Source: UMGS882 sp045598975 (GTDB lineage Bacteria; Bacillota; Clostridia; Oscillospirales; CAG-382). Taken from it: a stretch of 12,732 bases of DNA. The stretch spans positions 1 to 12,732 of the forward strand of contig JAZRVE010000054.1 in the NCBI GenBank assembly GCA_045598975.1. The letters run 5' to 3'. Made by a program: the position numbers and the translations under genes. Shown here piece by piece: positions 7,512 through 12,727 of the stretch; the first letter of the stretch is position 1, and the number at the start of each line of letters is the position of its first letter. The notes under the pieces were generated by a model. The model searched no databases. It was not told where the DNA came from and was given only the letters and a program-made list of their open reading frames with translations.

Positions 7512-8726
7512 TCACGCCGCCTCATCCGCATCGGAATCGAAAAACGGCGCTTCGGCGAGCATATTCTGCACGAAGATGCCGTAGCCCTTTCGCGGATCGT
7601 CTATCAGCACGTGCGTGACGGCGCCGACAAGCTTGCCGTTCTGGATGACGGGACTGCCGCTCATGCCCTGCACGATGCCGCCGGTGAGGGCAAGCAGGGC
7701 TTGGTCTGTCACTTCCACCGAAAAGCATTTGGTGCCGGTACTGTTTCTGTCGATGGCGGAAAGGCGCACGGCAAAGCGGCGTACGCCGCTCCCGTCCGGA
7801 TTGCAGAGGATCTCGGCATCGCCCTCGCGCACTTCTTTTTTGTCGGCGACGGGCAGCGGCTCCGAGATGAGCGACGGTGCTTCCGAAAGCGTACCGTAGA
7901 CGCCGAACGCCGTGTTGCCGGAAAGAGAGCCGACGGCACGGGTGTCAAACGAGCCTTTGAGCTCGCCCGGCAGTCCGGTCTGCCCTTTTTCGATGTCGGT
8001 GACGGTGACTTTTACCACCGTACCCTGCCGCAGAGGCATCAGTTCTCCGGTATCCACGTCGCAGATACCGTGTCCGAGGCCCGCGAAATGACCGCTTGCC
8101 GGATCGTAGAAGGTGAGCGTGCCGATGCCGGCGGTGCTGTCGCGTACCCATATGCCGGTCTTATAGCGTCCGTCGGTCTTACAGAGGACGGGCGTCAGTT
8201 CACAGCCGTATTCGGCGCCGTCCCTCGTGTACTGCACGTAAAGGATGGCGCCTTTGCTTTTTTCCACCGTTTCGGCGAGCTCTTCGACGGTGTTGACAGG
8301 CGAGCCGTTGACGTGCGTGATGATGTCGTTGGTACGCAGATCGGCAAGGGAAGCGGGATTGACGTAGCCGGACGCGGTGTCGATGTCGGTACTGCCGAGC
8401 ACCATGACGCCGCGGGTGAAAAATTTAACGCCGAAGACGTCGCCGCAGGGAATGAGCGAGAGTCCCGGCAGAACGTCGGCGGAAGCGGTCCCGACGGGAA
8501 TGGCGCCGAACAGCTTTGCCTGCAAGGTGATGCGCGTTTCGCCGCCGCGGGCGTCATCGACGCCGGAAACGGCAAGAGAGGCGGGCATTTCCGTGAGCAC
8601 CATGTGCCGGGGTACGGAAAGGGAAACGAGAAAGGTGACGGCGGCAAGAAGCGCCGCCGTGTAGACGAGCACACCGCCGAGGCGGCGCATGAGGGGACGG
8701 AGGCGGGAAATGTGATGGGATTTCAT
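7512..8726 (-). CDS. spoIVB: SpoIVB peptidase, sporulation signalling serine protease
   Basis: SpoIVB is made in the forespore, secreted into the intermembrane space, and triggers processing of pro-sigma-K in the mother cell. The 404-residue product has a membrane anchor (about 17-38), a PDZ domain (about 105-180) and an S55 peptidase domain (about 188-395). Catalytic residues align with the known triad: His219 in GLGHGI, Asp341 in VTDQALL and Ser356 in GMSGSPV, with the Asp-Ser spacing of 15 as in Bacillus subtilis. The family signatures TGGIVQGMSGSPVIQNGK and DPRKGYGIFVQNML are present. The ATG at 8726 has an AAAAGGA site about 11 bp upstream. Its presence implies an endospore former. No sporulation partner gene is in the window. 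Confidence 0.95.
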   Translation of the reverse strand: MKSHHISRLRPLMRRLGGVLVYTAALLAAVTFLVSLSVPRHMVLTEMPASLAVSGVDDARGGETRITLQAKLFGAIPVGTASADVLPGLSLIPCGDVFGVKFFTRGVMVLGSTDIDTASGYVNPASLADLRTNDIITHVNGSPVNTVEELAETVEKSKGAILYVQYTRDGAEYGCELTPVLCKTDGRYKTGIWVRDSTAGIGTLTFYDPASGHFAGLGHGICDVDTGELMPLRQGTVVKVTVTDIEKGQTGLPGELKGSFDTRAVGSLSGNTAFGVYGTLSEAPSLISEPLPVADKKEVREGDAEILCNPDGSGVRRFAVRLSAIDRNSTGTKCFSVEVTDQALLALTGGIVQGMSGSPVIQNGKLVGAVTHVLIDDPRKGYGIFVQNMLAEAPFFDSDADEAA

Positions 8727-8786
8727 TTTTTGACCAGTCCTTTTCTTTGGGATAAGCCGTGACGGTTCGTGACGGTCTTACGGTGA

Positions 8787-8816
8787 TACTATTTGTTCCG
8801 GCGGGTGTTTCTATGT
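8787..8816 (-). promoter_or_regulatory. candidate sigma-G promoter of spoIVB
   Basis: On the minus strand ACATA (8812-8816) and AATAGTA (8787-8793) are separated by 18 bp. They match the sigma-G pattern GHATR-N18-CATNHTA at all but one position in each element. Sigma-G control would fit spoIVB, but the pattern is short and could occur by chance. Confidence 0.35.
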
Positions 8817-8927
8817 ATTGAAAAATCTTAACACGGTGACAGAAATTGCAATTCCCGGACGGTCGGCATCATTATAAAGGAAACCGGATGAAAAAAACGT
8901 CGAACGGCGGCACGTTTTTCAAAAGAC

Positions 8928-8956
8928 TTGCAAAATCGACGGAAACGTGGTATACT
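8928..8956 (+). promoter_or_regulatory. sigma-A promoter of the ECF sigma operon, with possible overlapping ECF promoter
   Basis: TTGCAA (8928-8933) and TATACT (8951-8956) are 17 bp apart, and TGG just before the -10 gives an extended -10. A second pattern, GGAAAC (8941-8946) followed 15 bp later by CGTA (8962-8965), resembles ECF-type promoters and could allow autoregulation. The second pattern is weak. Confidence 0.65.
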
Positions 8957-8984
8957 ATTTTCGTAAAATGCAAAAGAAAAACCG

Positions 8985-9685
8985 AAAAGGAGGTGCGGAC
9001 ATGGAGCAAACGGAAGAAGTCCGGAACGCGCAGACGGACCGGACGCTCGCCGAACGGGCGTCGCACGGCGACGTCGCGGCGTATGAAACGTTAGTGCGCA
9101 AATATGAGCGCTTTGTCTGCACGACGGCCTTTTCGGTGGTGAAAAACCGGGAGGACGCCTACGACGTTTCGCAGGAGGTCTTCTTGAAGGTATGGCACAC
9201 CGTCGGCACCTTCAAGGGCGAAAGCCGTTTTTCGAGCTGGCTGTACCGTGTGACGTACAACGCGGCGCTCGATTTTCTGCGAAAGGACAAAAAGAAGCGG
9301 GAAACGAGCCTCACCGTCACCGATGAGGACGGAGAAAGCGTCATACGCGACGTGCCGGACGAGTCGGTCTCGGCAGAGCCGGAAAAGGCGCTGATGCGCG
9401 CCGAAAAGCAGGAGATGCTGTACCGGGCGCTCGATGAGCTGACCGAGGAGCACCGCACCGTCATCCGTCTGCGAGACATCGAGGGACGGACGTACGGAGA
9501 GATCGCGCGGATGCTGGAATTGGAAGACGGCACGGTCAAATCGCGGCTGTTCCGGGCGCGGGAAAGTCTGAAACGCGTGCTGGAACGCGAAAACTATTTT
9601 TAGTATGGGGAACTTTTTTCCGTTTCATGCGTCCAAAAGGACGGATGCGGAAATTTACGAAACAAAAAGGAGGTGCGGACATGGA
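8985..9685 (+). repeat. identical 21-bp leader repeated before the sigma and anti-sigma genes
   Basis: A perfect 21-bp sequence occurs at 8985-9005 and 9665-9685. It covers the ribosome binding site AAAAGGAGGTG, the CGGAC spacer, the ATG and the first two bases of codon 2. The span given runs from one copy to the other; the sequence between is not repeated. Equal initiation signals would tend to give matched synthesis of the two partner proteins. Confidence 0.8.
9001..9603 (+). CDS. ECF-type RNA polymerase sigma factor
   Basis: This is an alternative sigma factor of the extracytoplasmic function group, which directs RNA polymerase to stress-response promoters. The 200-residue length and two-domain plan are typical. 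Sigma region 2 is at about 28-95 (YETLVRKYERFV..., DAYDVSQEVFLKVW, FSSWLYRVTYNAALDFLRK), then an acidic linker, then region 4 at about 140-196 with the helix-turn-helix RTYGEIARMLELEDGTVKSR. The ATG at 9001 has a strong AAAGGAGGTG 5 nt upstream; an in-frame ATG at 8947 lies inside the promoter and is rejected. The next gene encodes its zinc anti-sigma partner, 77 bp downstream. The ECF subgroup and inducing signal cannot be told from sequence alone. Confidence 0.95.
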   Translation: MEQTEEVRNAQTDRTLAERASHGDVAAYETLVRKYERFVCTTAFSVVKNREDAYDVSQEVFLKVWHTVGTFKGESRFSSWLYRVTYNAALDFLRKDKKKRETSLTVTDEDGESVIRDVPDESVSAEPEKALMRAEKQEMLYRALDELTEEHRTVIRLRDIEGRTYGEIARMLELEDGTVKSRLFRARESLKRVLERENYF

Positions 9686-10589
9686 AGACGAAAACGTGCA
9701 GACGGAATTATGCGAGGCGGTGCGGTTTGCCCTCGGCACCGATGAGCCTCTGACGGACGAACAGCAAAAGCACTGCGAGACCTGCGCTTCCTGCCGCGCC
9801 TATGCGGAGCGGACGGCACAGATGAAGGATGACCTTGCGGCGCTCGTTTTCCCGCTTCCGCAGAAAAACGGCAAAGGCATCGCCGACGCCGTTATGGACG
9901 AGATCCGCGTGCAGAATGCTTTTTCCGCCGGGAAGAGCGGCTTTGCCGGCAGACGGTTCCGCCACGCGGGGCTTGTCGCGGCGGCGGTCGTGGTGACCTG
10001 TATGGCGATCCCCGTCGTAGTACAGCGCCTCCATGCGCCGCGTGAAGAGGCACTTGCCGACAGTGCGGCAGGCATTACGGAGAGCATCACGGCTGACGAG
10101 GAAACGGAGCTGTACGCGATGCCGGAGGAGGTTTCGGGCACAGCGTCTGCGGAAATGCCGGAGGAAGAACCGACGGCGCCGCAGGAGGATAGGGAGAACA
10201 AACAAAAGAATCGCAGAATGCTCATGACGGCACCGCGGACGGAAAACGCACCCGTGGCGGAGAACAAGACCGAAGCGGGCAGGGAAGCAAACGGGACGGC
10301 GTTTTTGTATGCGGCTTCTGCCGGCGAAATGACGGACGGAATGACATGTTATGATCTGAAATCGGAAAATGCGGAGATGATCCGTGCACTTTCGACGCTT
10401 CCGGCGCTTGCGTATCCCGCCGCGCAGGAGGTCTTCGACGGAGAGGTGCTGTATGACAGTGCCGTATGGGAGGAATGCGCGGACGGCGGCTACGTCGTTT
10501 TTGCGACGTCCGACGAGAACGTCTTCGTGCGTGTGCACTTGATCGCCTGCGGCGGGGGCTACACATTGGGTGAAGCCGAAATTCAATAG
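9681..10589 (+). CDS. membrane-spanning anti-sigma factor with zinc-finger (ZAS-type) domain
   Basis: It probably holds the upstream sigma factor inactive at the membrane until an envelope signal arrives. The 302-residue product has an N-terminal cytoplasmic domain with the zinc motif H31-x3-C35-x2-C38, a single transmembrane helix (about 95-118, AGLVAAAVVVTCMAIPVVVQ), an acidic low-complexity linker rich in Glu/Pro/Thr (about 125-200), and a C-terminal extracytoplasmic region (about 205-302) I do not recognise. The ATG at 9681 is chosen for its AAAAAGGAGGTG site; an ATG at 9627 would add 18 basic residues and lacks a good site. No separate regulated protease is encoded nearby. The gene is not followed directly by a terminator but by the structured repeats. 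Confidence 0.85.
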   Translation: MEDENVQTELCEAVRFALGTDEPLTDEQQKHCETCASCRAYAERTAQMKDDLAALVFPLPQKNGKGIADAVMDEIRVQNAFSAGKSGFAGRRFRHAGLVAAAVVVTCMAIPVVVQRLHAPREEALADSAAGITESITADEETELYAMPEEVSGTASAEMPEEEPTAPQEDRENKQKNRRMLMTAPRTENAPVAENKTEAGREANGTAFLYAASAGEMTDGMTCYDLKSENAEMIRALSTLPALAYPAAQEVFDGEVLYDSAVWEECADGGYVVFATSDENVFVRVHLIACGGGYTLGEAEIQ

Positions 10590-10843
10590 GCAGCGTGCCG
10601 CTGCACCCAATCCGCGAGCGTAAGCAAGCAAAAACAACCGCCGCAGTATCCCGCTGATAGGGGTCGCCGCCGCCATAACGCGGGCGACGGCGACGCAAAA
10701 TCATGGGCGCGAGCCGGAAGCGTGCCGCTTCACCTATTTCGCGAGCATAGGCAAGCGGAAACAATAGCCGCAGAGTCCCGCGGTCAGGGGACACGCCCGC
10801 CAAAACGACGGCGGGCGCGTCGCGAAACCATGAACACGTGCCG
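10590..10843. repeat. two tandem 127-bp structured repeats with compensatory stem changes
   Basis: Copy A (10590-10716) begins one base after the anti-sigma stop codon; copy B is 10717-10843. They align along their whole length but differ at many sites. The first hairpin is GCAGC-GTGCC-GCTGC in A (10590-10604) and GAAGC-GTGCC-GCTTC in B (10717-10731), a C:G to A:T compensatory change with an identical loop. The second hairpin is 10663-10674 with 10683-10694 in A (11 of 12 pairs) and 10791-10801 with 10810-10820 in B (10 of 11 pairs), with quite different stem sequences. A CGCGAGC...GCAAGC block lies between. No coding frame fits. The preserved pairing suggests a structured RNA or a palindromic interspersed element. 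Confidence 0.7.
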
Positions 10844-10983
10844 CATACTTTTTGTTTGCAGTAACTTCCCGCGCGTCGGACAGAGGCACAAAGCGGGATA
10901 GGACAATATCTCACCAAATCGTCCCTTTCCGCAAATCAAGAATTTCCGGAAGTAGCCCTACCGTTAGCACAATAAAAACATAA
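10844..10983. other. intergenic stretch with no recognised feature
   Basis: I see no gene with a plausible start site, no tRNA-like fold and no clear promoter in this stretch between the tandem structured repeats and the terminator. It belongs to a 717-bp gene-free region (10590-11306) made mainly of repeats and hairpins. Confidence 0.5.
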
Positions 10984-11008
10984 CCGAGCCGCAGGGCTCG
11001 GTTTTTTT
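10984..11008 (+). terminator. intrinsic terminator
   Basis: CCGAGCC (10984-10990), loop GCAG and GGCTCGG (10995-11001) form a perfect seven-base-pair GC-rich stem followed by seven T residues. It is the first canonical terminator downstream of the sigma/anti-sigma operon and would end its transcript about 400 nt after the anti-sigma stop, so the structured tandem repeats would be part of that transcript. Confidence 0.9.
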
Positions 11009-11048
11009 GTATGGCGTAATCGGTGATACTGCGGCAAAAAGTTTGATC

Positions 11049-11099
11049 CGCCGCAAATCTCCCGACGGAGCGCTCCGCGCGCAGTCGGCATTTGCGGCG
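11049..11099. repeat. 51-bp nested palindrome
   Basis: Three nested inverted pairs are seen: CGCCGCAAAT (11049-11058) with ATTTGCGGCG (11090-11099), CCGAC (11062-11066) with GTCGG (11084-11088), and the self-complementary GGAGCGCTCC (11067-11076). Together they make a long interrupted hairpin. No T-run follows directly. A second small hairpin, CGGGG-TTACT-CCCCG, comes at 11110-11124. The function is unknown; it resembles palindromic intergenic repeats. Confidence 0.65.
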
Positions 11100-11130
11100 T
11101 AAGGGGGTCCGGGGTTACTCCCCGTCAATC

Positions 11131-11230
11131 TTTTTTGTACTCCTTTTTTCTTTTGTAAGAAAAAAGGAGATTCCTTTCTTTCTTTTGTAAGAAAAAAGGA
11201 GTTTCTTTTCTCTTTTGCAAGAAAAAGTAC
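11131..11230. repeat. T/A-rich hairpin array, copy 1 (three units)
   Basis: About three units of roughly 31 bp follow each other. The first is a perfect inverted repeat: CTCCTTTTTTC (11140-11150), loop TTTTGTAA, GAAAAAAGGAG (11159-11169). The following units keep the pattern with variants (loops TTTTGTAA and TTTTGCAA) and the array ends at GAAAAAGTAC. Each unit can form a hairpin on either strand and could act as a weak two-way terminator. The same unit recurs at 12570-12694. Frames open through the array in both directions are low-complexity and not genes. Confidence 0.75.
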
Positions 11231-11239
11231 ACCGTCTCC

Positions 11240-11256
11240 CCGAGCCGCAGGCTCGG
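11240..11256. repeat. hairpin matching the stem of the 10984 terminator, without its T-run
   Basis: CCGAGCC-GCA-GGCTCGG repeats the stem of the terminator at 10984-11001 with one loop base fewer. It is followed by AAAAA on the plus strand, so it is not a canonical terminator in either direction. Confidence 0.6.
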
Positions 11257-11299
11257 AAAAACGGGTGCAGCGGCACGCTGCTCGCGCCGCTTGCGGCGC
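11257..11299 (-). terminator. probable terminator of the rubrerythrin-like gene, reusing the repeat hairpin
   Basis: On the minus strand, just after the rubrerythrin-like stop, come GCGCCGC-AA-GCGGCGC (11284-11299) and then GCAGC-GTGCC-GCTGC (11267-11281), followed by ACCCG and five T residues (11257-11261). The second hairpin is an exact inverted copy, over 19 bp (11263-11281), of the first hairpin of the tandem repeat at 10590-10608. The T-run is short and set back five bases, so terminator strength is uncertain. Confidence 0.5.
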
Positions 11300-11306
11300 A
11301 ATAAAA

Positions 11307-11855
11307 CTATCCGCAGGTGTCTGCCGCAAAGCTCCCTCTCGGGAAGTTGCATAGCGGACACCGGTCGGGCGGCGCGTTGCCCTTTGCCTCGTAGCCGCAG
11401 TTCAGACAGCGCCAGACGGTGTCGGCACTGCCGTGGTACGCGTTTCCGCCCGAAAAAGAGTCGAGCGCCGCGCGGAACGCTTCGGCGTGCCGCTTTTCGA
11501 CGTCCGACGTCATGCGGAACTTGTCGGCAAGCTCGGCAAATCCCTCGTCCGCCGCCGCCCGTGCGGCTTCCGGATAAAAGGCGGATGACGCGAAAACCTC
11601 TGCGTCATAGGCTCGTGCGAGGTTTTCTTCCGTGCTCCCGGCTCCGTCCCGGTATCCGAGCCATAGCCCGGCGAGCTCTTCTCTTTCGTCGGCGATCCTC
11701 TCAAACAGACGGCTGATCGCCCGATCCCCCTCTCCACGGGCTTTTTCGGCGTACAGCCGGTACCGTGTACAGGCGTCCGCATCGCCCGAAAAAGCGTCTT
11801 TCAGATAGTGCTCGGTCAGGGAGCCCGTGAGAGCGTTGTGAGTATGTTTTTTCAA
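11307..11855 (-). CDS. rubrerythrin-like protein with degenerate di-iron site and intact rubredoxin domain
   Basis: Rubrerythrins reduce peroxide in anaerobes using a di-iron ferritin-like domain and a C-terminal rubredoxin. This 182-residue product has both folds: a four-helix domain (about 10-135) and a rubredoxin-like C-terminus with Cys150, 153, 166 and 169 (WRCLNCGYEAK...RCPLC). An ungapped comparison with known rubrerythrins shows altered ligands: Asp25 for Glu20, Arg58 for Glu53, Leu61 for His56 and Ala89 for Glu97. Glu86, Glu120 and His123 remain. It may therefore not hold a normal di-iron centre. I prefer the TTG at 11853-11855, eight bases after AAAGGAG; a GTG at 11864 overlaps that site. 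It stands alone between repeat arrays, next to an insertion sequence remnant. The family call is firm; the function is not. Confidence 0.85.
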   Translation of the reverse strand: MKKHTHNALTGSLTEHYLKDAFSGDADACTRYRLYAEKARGEGDRAISRLFERIADEREELAGLWLGYRDGAGSTEENLARAYDAEVFASSAFYPEAARAAADEGFAELADKFRMTSDVEKRHAEAFRAALDSFSGGNAYHGSADTVWRCLNCGYEAKGNAPPDRCPLCNFPRGSFAADTCG

Positions 11856-11990
11856 AATGACCACTCCTTTCTTTGCTCATCCCTTATGCATCTTATGCGG
11901 ACGCGGGGCAAACGGATAAATGTGCATTTGTCAATGATGTGAGACCAGGAATACAAAAAAACAATTGCGTCAAGAAGAACAGATATACGC

Positions 11991-12043
11991 CGTACGGAGA
12001 GAGCGAGGGAGTAGCGAAGCCCCGAGCGAGGGAACTCCGTAGG
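11991..12043. repeat. hairpin with internal direct repeat inside the insertion sequence
   Basis: TACGGAG (11993-11999) pairs with CTCCGTA (12035-12041) around a loop that holds two copies of GAGCGAGGGA (12001-12010 and 12024-12033). It lies between the transposase stop and the left inverted end of the element, and is GC-rich while the element is AT-rich. Confidence 0.5.
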
Positions 12044-12051
12044 GCGGCGCG

Positions 12052-12381
12052 TCAGTGCCCGCCCAGCTCGCGTTGCTTCTGATTCGGGCTTTTCCAACCG
12101 GGAACTGCCATCGGAATGTTGTTGGAACGTGTTAAATACCGTTTCATTTGCTCTTGCAGGTCATTGAAAGAGTAAAACTTCAAGTAGTTGCAGAAATGTT
12201 TCTGATCGTTCCTATGGCTTCTTTCCACCTTGCCGTTGTGCCAAGGTGTCCTTGGACGGATCAGCTTGTGTGTAATGTTGTATTTGTTACAGAACACGTC
12301 CAGAGGATGTACGCGGCTTGTCTTGGATTTTGTTTCGAAAAGGTGTGGACAATATCTCTTTGTTGTGGTACAATTACTCAT
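12052..12381 (-). pseudogene. transposase remnant, C-terminal integrase-core fragment of 109 residues
   Basis: From about residue 34 the protein matches the end of the DDE integrase core of IS481/IS3-like transposases: YNITHKLIRPRTPWHNGKVE then RSHRNDQ, followed by FYSFNDLQEQMKRYLTRSNNIPM and a WKSPN end. Only the last catalytic acid, Glu53 in NGKVE, is present; the helix-turn-helix and the two catalytic aspartates are missing. The ATG at 12381 has GAAAGGAC 11 nt upstream, and the frame is open throughout, so an in-frame internal deletion of an originally full-length gene is likely. A 10-bp inverted pair GTGATTGAGT/ACTCAATCAC (12385-12394, 12437-12446) covers the leader. It cannot be an active transposase by itself. 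Confidence 0.85.
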
Positions 12382-12503
12382 GAAGTGATTGAGTCCTTTC
12401 TGTCAGATTTGTTTGTGGTAAAACTATTCTAACAGAACTCAATCACTTTTTCTGTTCTTTTTTTGCTTTTCGGTCTCACATCAATTGTAACACTACATTT
12501 TTG

Positions 12504-12694
12504 AAAAAAGTAGGTTTTGCCGTTTTTCCTGCTTGCGGAGCACCCCAACCGCGTGCGGCGGGGGAAAGTCCTACTTTTTTCTCGCAAGAGAAAGAAAAGA
12601 AACTCCTTTTTTCTCTCGCAAGAAGAAAAGGAACTCCTTTTTTCTCTCGCAAGAAGAAAAGGAACTCCTTTTTTCTCTCGCAAGAAAAAAGGAG
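12504..12694. repeat. T/A-rich hairpin array, copy 2, with flanking inverted repeat
   Basis: Three tandem units of 31, 31 and 32 bp lie at 12601-12631, 12632-12662 and 12663-12694, with a partial unit at 12570-12600. The last forms CTCCTTTTTTC-TCTCGCAA-GAAAAAAGGAG, the same 11-bp stem as the array at 11140 with a different loop. Upstream, AAAAAAGTAGG (12504-12514) is complementary to CCTACTTTTTT (12570-12580), so the intervening 55 bp can loop out. The array lies just outside the right end of the insertion sequence. Open frames through it are low-complexity and not genes. Confidence 0.75.
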
Positions 12695-12708
12695 TGCAAA
12701 AAAGTGCG

Positions 12709-12727
12709 CTCGGAGGTTCCCTCCGAG
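12709..12727. repeat. short hairpin near right edge
   Basis: CTCGGAGG (12709-12716) and CCTCCGAG (12720-12727) form a perfect eight-base-pair stem with a TTC loop. The window ends five bases later, so a T-run or further repeat cannot be judged. It may belong to the same intergenic repeat cluster. Confidence 0.5.

Larger units (their letters stand above)
11921..12497 (-). mobile_element. shortened insertion sequence with both inverted ends (IS481/IS3-like)
   Basis: TGATGTGAGACC at 11935-11946 and its exact complement GGTCTCACATCA at 12472-12483 form a 12-bp inverted pair. Weaker similarity continues outward to TGTGCATTTGTCAA on the left and TTGTAACACTACA on the right, giving TG...CA ends. Between them lies only a C-terminal piece of a DDE transposase. 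The element is about 580 bp, about half the usual size of such elements. I see no target-site duplication. The interior at about 12060-12470 is AT-rich compared with the host genes, which suits a transferred element. Exact ends are uncertain by several bases. Confidence 0.75.

Noticed and set aside
7323..8762. 479-codon open frame antisense to spoIVB, longer than spoIVB itself
   Set aside because: The opposite strand has a complete SpoIVB with its catalytic triad. The antisense frame has no family motif, no good start site and runs through the end of vanY; it is a GC-rich codon shadow.
8846..9094. 82-codon plus-strand frame before the sigma factor
   Set aside because: It spans the promoter and overlaps the sigma gene out of frame; the product is lysine/arginine-rich with no family match.
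9708..10676. 322-codon frame antisense to the anti-sigma gene
   Set aside because: The sense strand has a strong ribosome binding site, a zinc motif and a membrane helix. The antisense product is arginine-rich with no recognisable domain.
10222..10917. 231-codon minus-strand frame over the tandem repeats
   Set aside because: The product is arginine/proline-rich, lacks a start signal and overlaps the anti-sigma gene and the hairpins.
11889..11935. Promoter for the rubrerythrin-like gene from TTGACA on the minus strand near 11930
   Set aside because: No matching -10 lies at a suitable distance, and the hexamer is within the inverted end of the insertion sequence.
12429..12683. 84-codon minus-strand frame with a repeated Arg/Glu/Lys and Phe/Leu pattern
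   Set aside because: It is a translation of the hairpin array (12570-12694); similar frames appear over the 11131 array. Repeats explain it without a protein.
11131..12694. CRISPR-like look of the tandem units
   Set aside because: The units are directly joined with no unique spacers, and no cas genes are present.
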